From the NCBI RefSeq assembly GCF_000003605.2, contig NW_003135615.1:1-21520 (forward strand): DNA of 21,520 bases. Reading direction: 5' to 3'. The notes below the pieces were generated by a model. That model was given only the letters and a program-made list of their open reading frames with translations, had not been told where the DNA came from and did not search any database. This DNA is from Saccoglossus kowalevskii (taxonomy: Eukaryota > Hemichordata > Enteropneusta > Harrimaniidae). Positions 18,030 through 21,520 of the stretch are shown in pieces. The position numbers were made by a program, and so were the translations under genes. How positions within the stretch are numbered: position 1 is the stretch's first letter; every line of letters starts with the position of its first letter.

Positions 18030-18964
18030 AATCTGAAATAGCCGGCAATTCAGCTGAATTTCAAATAATCGATGCAGCTGTGTGGTTAGGTGTTCGACCA
18101 ATGTTTAAAGTAAAGCACAAACGGGCGTGGTTAGTTCTTGCATAGGAGACTGGCTGAGTAAATGACCTGTGGAGTTTATTTTTTTTTGTTTCATCACGCA
18201 TATCGAAAACATATAAGGCAACGTTCCTGCATTCTTTCTTACTGTGATGTCGATCATTTATAGTGGAAAATCGTGGAATTTTTAATTTATGGAAAGTTTT
18301 CAAATTCCTTCTAATATTCAAGAACAAGTTGCTGAGCTGTCGGCACGTAGTGGGATTTACGCTGTCACTACTCCGTGCAAAATTGTTCAAAGTGATTGCA
18401 AAGTTGTGCAAAGTTATTGAAAGGTTGGTAGATGTATTTATATATATGACCTAAGTTGTTGGCATATAGAAACGCGCAGTTGTAAAGTCGAAAAAATCAA
18501 TAAAAGCCAATTGAAAGCAGTCTATAGTTGTTCCCATGAGCTGAAGGTAAAATGTTAGAAAACACCGTGCAATGTTGGAATAAGCGAAGGAAATGTTGGC
18601 GGAGTTGCTTATATATTTAACCTAAAGTCATTGTCATGACAACCCCGCAGTTAAATTTCGAAAACATTAAGTAAGTGTTCCAAGAATGCCTCATATATAA
18701 GCAGATTATCACCACAGCCTACCAAAAAATCGACAAGAAACTGCTTACAAAGTTGTAAAAAGCGATTGCAAAGTAGGTAGTTTCATTCGGGATTGTTACC
18801 TGTGATATCATATTAACAATTCCAATAGTTAAAAGTTCGAAAATGTGAATAAATGTTTCGTTAATTGGTGTTAAATTATCGTAGTGTTAATCAAAGTATG
18901 TAGAGGTCATAGGTCAATTATAGGAGGTACCTGTGAAAGCGATATCGTTTTTGAAACATTAAAA
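18030..18964 (+). repeat. Satellite unit U20 (935 bp), dimer position 2
   Basis: It has an 11-bp deletion between TTTT runs (GGAATTTTTAATTTATGG, near 18277) and TAATATTCAAG, both shared only with U22. The middle resembles U14 (GCTGTCACTACTCC, ATAGTTGTTCCC) and the tail resembles U15 (AAGTGTTCCAAGAATGCCTC, CAAAGTAGGTAG). GTAAGT is lost (CTAAAGT). AGGTCATAGGTCA is at 18904-18916. Confidence 0.95.
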
Positions 18965-19909
18965 AATCTGAAATAGCCGGCAATTCAGCTGAGTTTCAAA
19001 TAATCGATGCAGCTGTGTGGTTAGGTGATTGACCAATGTTTAAAGTAAAGCACTAACGGGCGTGGTTAGTTCTTGCATGGGAGACTGCTTGAGTAAATGG
19101 CCTGTTGAGTTTATTTTTTTTGTTTCATCACGCATATCGAAAATATATAAGGCAACGTTCCTGCATTCTTTCTTACTGTGATGTCGATCATTTATAGTGG
19201 AAAATCGTGGAATTTTTGTAACTGTTTTAATTAATGGAAAGTTTTCAAATTCCTTCTAATTTTCAAGAACAAGTTGCTGAGCTGTCGGCACGTAGTGGGA
19301 TTTACGCTGTTACCACTCCGTGCAATGTTGTTCAAAGTGATTGCAAAGTTGTGCAAAGTTATTGAAAGGTTGGTAGATGTATTTGTATATATGACCTAAG
19401 TTGTTGGCATATAGAAACGCGCAGTTGTAAAGACGAGAAATTCAATAAAAGCCAATTTGAAAGCAGTCTATAGATGTTGCCATGAGGTGAGGGCAAAATG
19501 TTTGAAAACACCGTGCAATATTGGAAAAAACGAAGGAAATGTTGGCGGAGTTGCTTATATATTTAACGCAAGTCATTTTCATGACAACCCCGCAGTTAAA
19601 TTTCGAAAACATTAAGTAAATGTTCCGAGAATGTCTTATATATAAGCAGATTATCACAACAGCCAACGGAAAAATCGACAAGAAACTGCTTACAAAGTTG
19701 TAAAAAGCGATTGCAAAGTTGGTAGTTTCATTCGGGATTGTTACCTGTGATATCATATTAACAAGTCCAATAGTTAAAAGTTCGAAAATGTGAATAAACG
19801 TTTCGTTAATTGGTGTTAAATTATCGTAGTGTTACTCAAAGTATGTAGAGGTCATAGGTCAATTATAGGAGGTACCTGTGAAAGCAATATCGTTTTTGAA
19901 ACATTAAAA
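18965..19909 (+). repeat. Satellite unit U21 (945 bp), dimer position 1
   Basis: It repeats the U19 signature (AGCTGAGTTTC, GTGATTGACC, GCACTAACGGG, AAATGGCCTG). GTAAGT has changed to GCAAGT. An extra T in CAATTTGAAAGC, shared with U22, truncates the minus-strand frame at 19442-19756. AGGTCATAGGTCA is at 19849-19861. Confidence 0.95.
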
Positions 19910-20844
19910 AATCAGAAATAGCCGGCAATTCAGCTGAATTTCAAATAATCGATGCAGCTGTGTGGTTAGGTGATCGACCAATGTTTAAAGTAAAGCACAA
20001 ACGGGCGTGGTTAGTTCTTGTATAGGAGACTGCCTGAGTATATGACCTGTTGAGTTTATTTTTTTTTGTTTCATCACGCATATCGAAAATATATAAGGCA
20101 ACGTTCCTGCATTCTTTCTTACTGTGATGTCGATCATTTATAGTGGAAAATCGTGGAATTTTTAATTTATGGAAAGTTTTCAAATTCCTTCTAATATTCA
20201 AGAACAAGTTGCTGAGCTGTCGGCACGTAGTGGGATTTACGCTGTTACCACTCCGTGCAATGTTGTTCAAAGTGATTGCAAAGTTGTGCAAAGTTATTGA
20301 AAGGTTGGTAGATGTATTTGTATGTATGACCTAAGTTGTTGGCATATAGAAACGCGCAGTTGTAAAGTCGAGAAATTCAATAAAAGCCAATTTGAAAGCA
20401 GTCTATAGATGTTGCCATGAGGTGAGGGCAAAATGTTTGAAAACACCGTGCAATATTGGAAAAAACGAAGGAAATGTTGGCGGAGTTGCTTATATATTTA
20501 ACGTAAGTCATTTTCATGACAACCCCGCAGTTAAATTTCGAAAACATTAAGTAAATGTTCCGATAATGTCTTATATATAAGCAGATTATCACAACAGCCA
20601 ACGGAAAAATCGACAAGAAACTGCTTACAAAGTTGTAAAAAGCGATTGCAAAGTTGGTAGTTTCATTCGGGATTGTTACCTGTGATATCATATTAACAAG
20701 TCCAATAGTTAAAATTTCGAAAATGTGAATAAATGTTTCGTTAATTGGTGTTAAATTATCGAAGTGTTAATCAAAGTATGTAGAGGTCATAGGTCAATTA
20801 TAGGAGGTACCTGTGAAAGCGATATCGTTTTTGAAACATTAAAA
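19910..20844 (+). repeat. Satellite unit U22 (935 bp), dimer position 2
   Basis: It has AATCAGAAATAGCC at the phase motif and the same 11-bp deletion and TAATATTCAAG as U20. The right half follows U21 (CAATGTTGTTC, CAATTTGAAAGC, GTGCAATATTGG). The end carries the AAAATTTCG / ATCGAAGTG tags of U16 and U17. AGGTCATAGGTCA is at 20784-20796. Confidence 0.95.
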
Positions 20845-21520
20845 AATCTGAAATAGCCGGCAATTCGGCTGAATTTCAAATAATCGATGCAGCTGTTTGA
20901 TTAGGTGATCGACCAATGTTTTTAAAGTGAAGCACAAACAGGCGTGGTTAGTTCTTTCAAGGGAGACTGATTGAGTAAATGAGCTGTTGAGTTTATTGTT
21001 TTGTTCCATCACGCATATCGAAAACATATAAGGCAACGTTCCTGCATTCTTTCTTACTGTGATGTTGATCATTTATAGTGGAAAATCGTAGAATTGGTGT
21101 AACTGTTTTAATTAATGGAAAGTTTTCAAATTCCTTCTAATTTCAAGAACAAGTTGCTGATCTGTCGGCACGTAAAGGGATTTACGCTGTTAACACTCCC
21201 TGCAAAGTTATTCAAAGTGATTGGAAAATTGTGCAAAGTTATTGCAAAGTTGTTAGATGGATTTGTATGTATGACCTAAGTTGTTGGCATATAGAAACAC
21301 GCAGTTGTAAAGTCGAGAAATTTAATAAAAACCGATGGAAAGCAGTCTATAGATGTTCTCATGAGCTGAGGGTAAAATCATTGAACACACGGTGCAAAGT
21401 AGGAAAAAGCGAAGGAAATGTTGGCGGAGTTGCTTATATATTTAACCTAAGTCATTGTCATGACAGCCCCGCAGTTAAATTTAGAAAACATTATGTAAAT
21501 GTTCCGAGAGTGTCTCTTAT
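20845..21520 (+). repeat. Satellite unit U23, partial (first 676 bp)
   Basis: The left part is the U1/U15 subtype (TTTGATTAGG, GTTTTTAAAG, GATTGAG, GATGTTGATC). After the phased block it matches U4 (AAAACCG, GAGCTGAGGGTAAAAT, CTAAGTCATTGTC). The window ends inside subrepeat B, so the conserved core and the direct-repeat element are not seen for this copy. Confidence 0.95.

Larger units (their letters stand above)
17086..18964 (+). repeat. Higher-order repeat dimer, copy 1 (U19+U20)
   Basis: Private variants alternate: U19 markers recur in U21 and U20 markers recur in U22, at a spacing of 1879-1880 bp. This is a dimeric higher-order repeat superimposed on the ~945-bp period. Copy 1 is 1879 bp. 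The two halves of the dimer differ more from each other than from their counterparts in copy 2. Confidence 0.85.
18965..20844 (+). repeat. Higher-order repeat dimer, copy 2 (U21+U22)
   Basis: Second copy of the 1.88-kb dimer, 1880 bp. It matches copy 1 over the left halves of both units. The right half of U22 is converted toward U21 and U17 variants, so the correspondence is partial there. The next unit, U23, does not continue the pattern. Confidence 0.8.
1..21520. repeat. Satellite DNA array, ~945-bp unit, 22 complete copies plus two partial ends
   Basis: The motif AATCTGAAATAGCC or a one-base variant recurs at 21, 967, 1910, 2852, 3793, 4797, 5745, 6694, 7642, 8585, 9529, 10473, 11417, 12360, 13305, 14250, 15192, 16139, 17086, 18030, 18965, 19910 and 20845, always on the same strand. 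Full-length similarity between successive intervals is obvious by eye, so this is a direct tandem array. The mean period is about 946.5 bp and most units lie at 941-949 bp. No unrelated insertion interrupts it and neither array edge is reached. The unit phase is arbitrary. I do not recognise the satellite family, and no gene is supported anywhere in the window. Confidence 0.98.

Noticed and set aside
1-21520. CRISPR array, phage or plasmid repeat, or transposon tandem array
   Set aside because: The repeats have no short repeat/spacer pattern, no unique spacers, no terminal inverted repeats, no target duplications and no recombinase or transposase coding sequence. The unit is contiguous and homogeneous, as in satellite DNA.

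Overview
The whole window is one head-to-tail satellite array and holds no recognisable gene. With the phase set at the motif AATCTGAAATAGCC, I count 22 complete units (U1-U22) between positions 21 and 20844, plus the last 20 bp of a preceding unit at the left and the first 676 bp of U23 at the right. Typical unit length is 941-949 bp. The exceptions are U5 (1004 bp, carrying an internal duplication) and U20 and U22 (935 bp, sharing an 11-bp deletion). The array runs off both ends of the window, so its full size is unknown.

The DNA is AT-rich and has no rRNA, tRNA, transposase, reverse transcriptase, plasmid or phage gene. Kilobase-scale tandem monomers with subtype mosaics and higher-order periods point to a eukaryotic nuclear genome, from heterochromatin, a centromere or pericentromere, or a B or sex chromosome. 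I cannot name the species. A perfect nuclear-receptor-type direct repeat in nearly every unit is compatible with a metazoan but does not prove it.

The array has several nested periods. (1) A block of CAAAG motifs is spaced 10, 11, 10 and 11 bp apart, which is the DNA helical repeat, so it also reads as a 21-bp repeat. (2) The right two thirds of each unit is built from diverged subrepeats about 170-180 bp apart, sharing a box of the form TTCGAAAA-ATTAA-TAAATGTTCCG; the ~945-bp unit is therefore probably an old higher-order repeat of nucleosome-sized monomers. (3) The ~945-bp unit itself. (4) A dimeric higher-order repeat of 1879-1880 bp at the right end (U19+U20, U21+U22), and near-identical neighbours elsewhere (U10/U11, U12/U13, U17/U18).

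Within a unit (U1 numbering) the left part, about 21-380, is the most variable: subtype substitutions, T-tract length and small indels. Next come the 10.5-bp phased block (381-430), subrepeats A and B (to 749), and a strongly conserved right core (about 771-962). The core carries the direct repeat AGGTCA-T-AGGTCA, intact in 20 of 22 complete units and one base off in the other two. Open reading frames occur on both strands over the same DNA, but they are broken by indels between copies and are best explained as chance frames. Proposed roles (protein docking, nucleosome phasing, splicing of satellite transcripts) are inferences from sequence alone.
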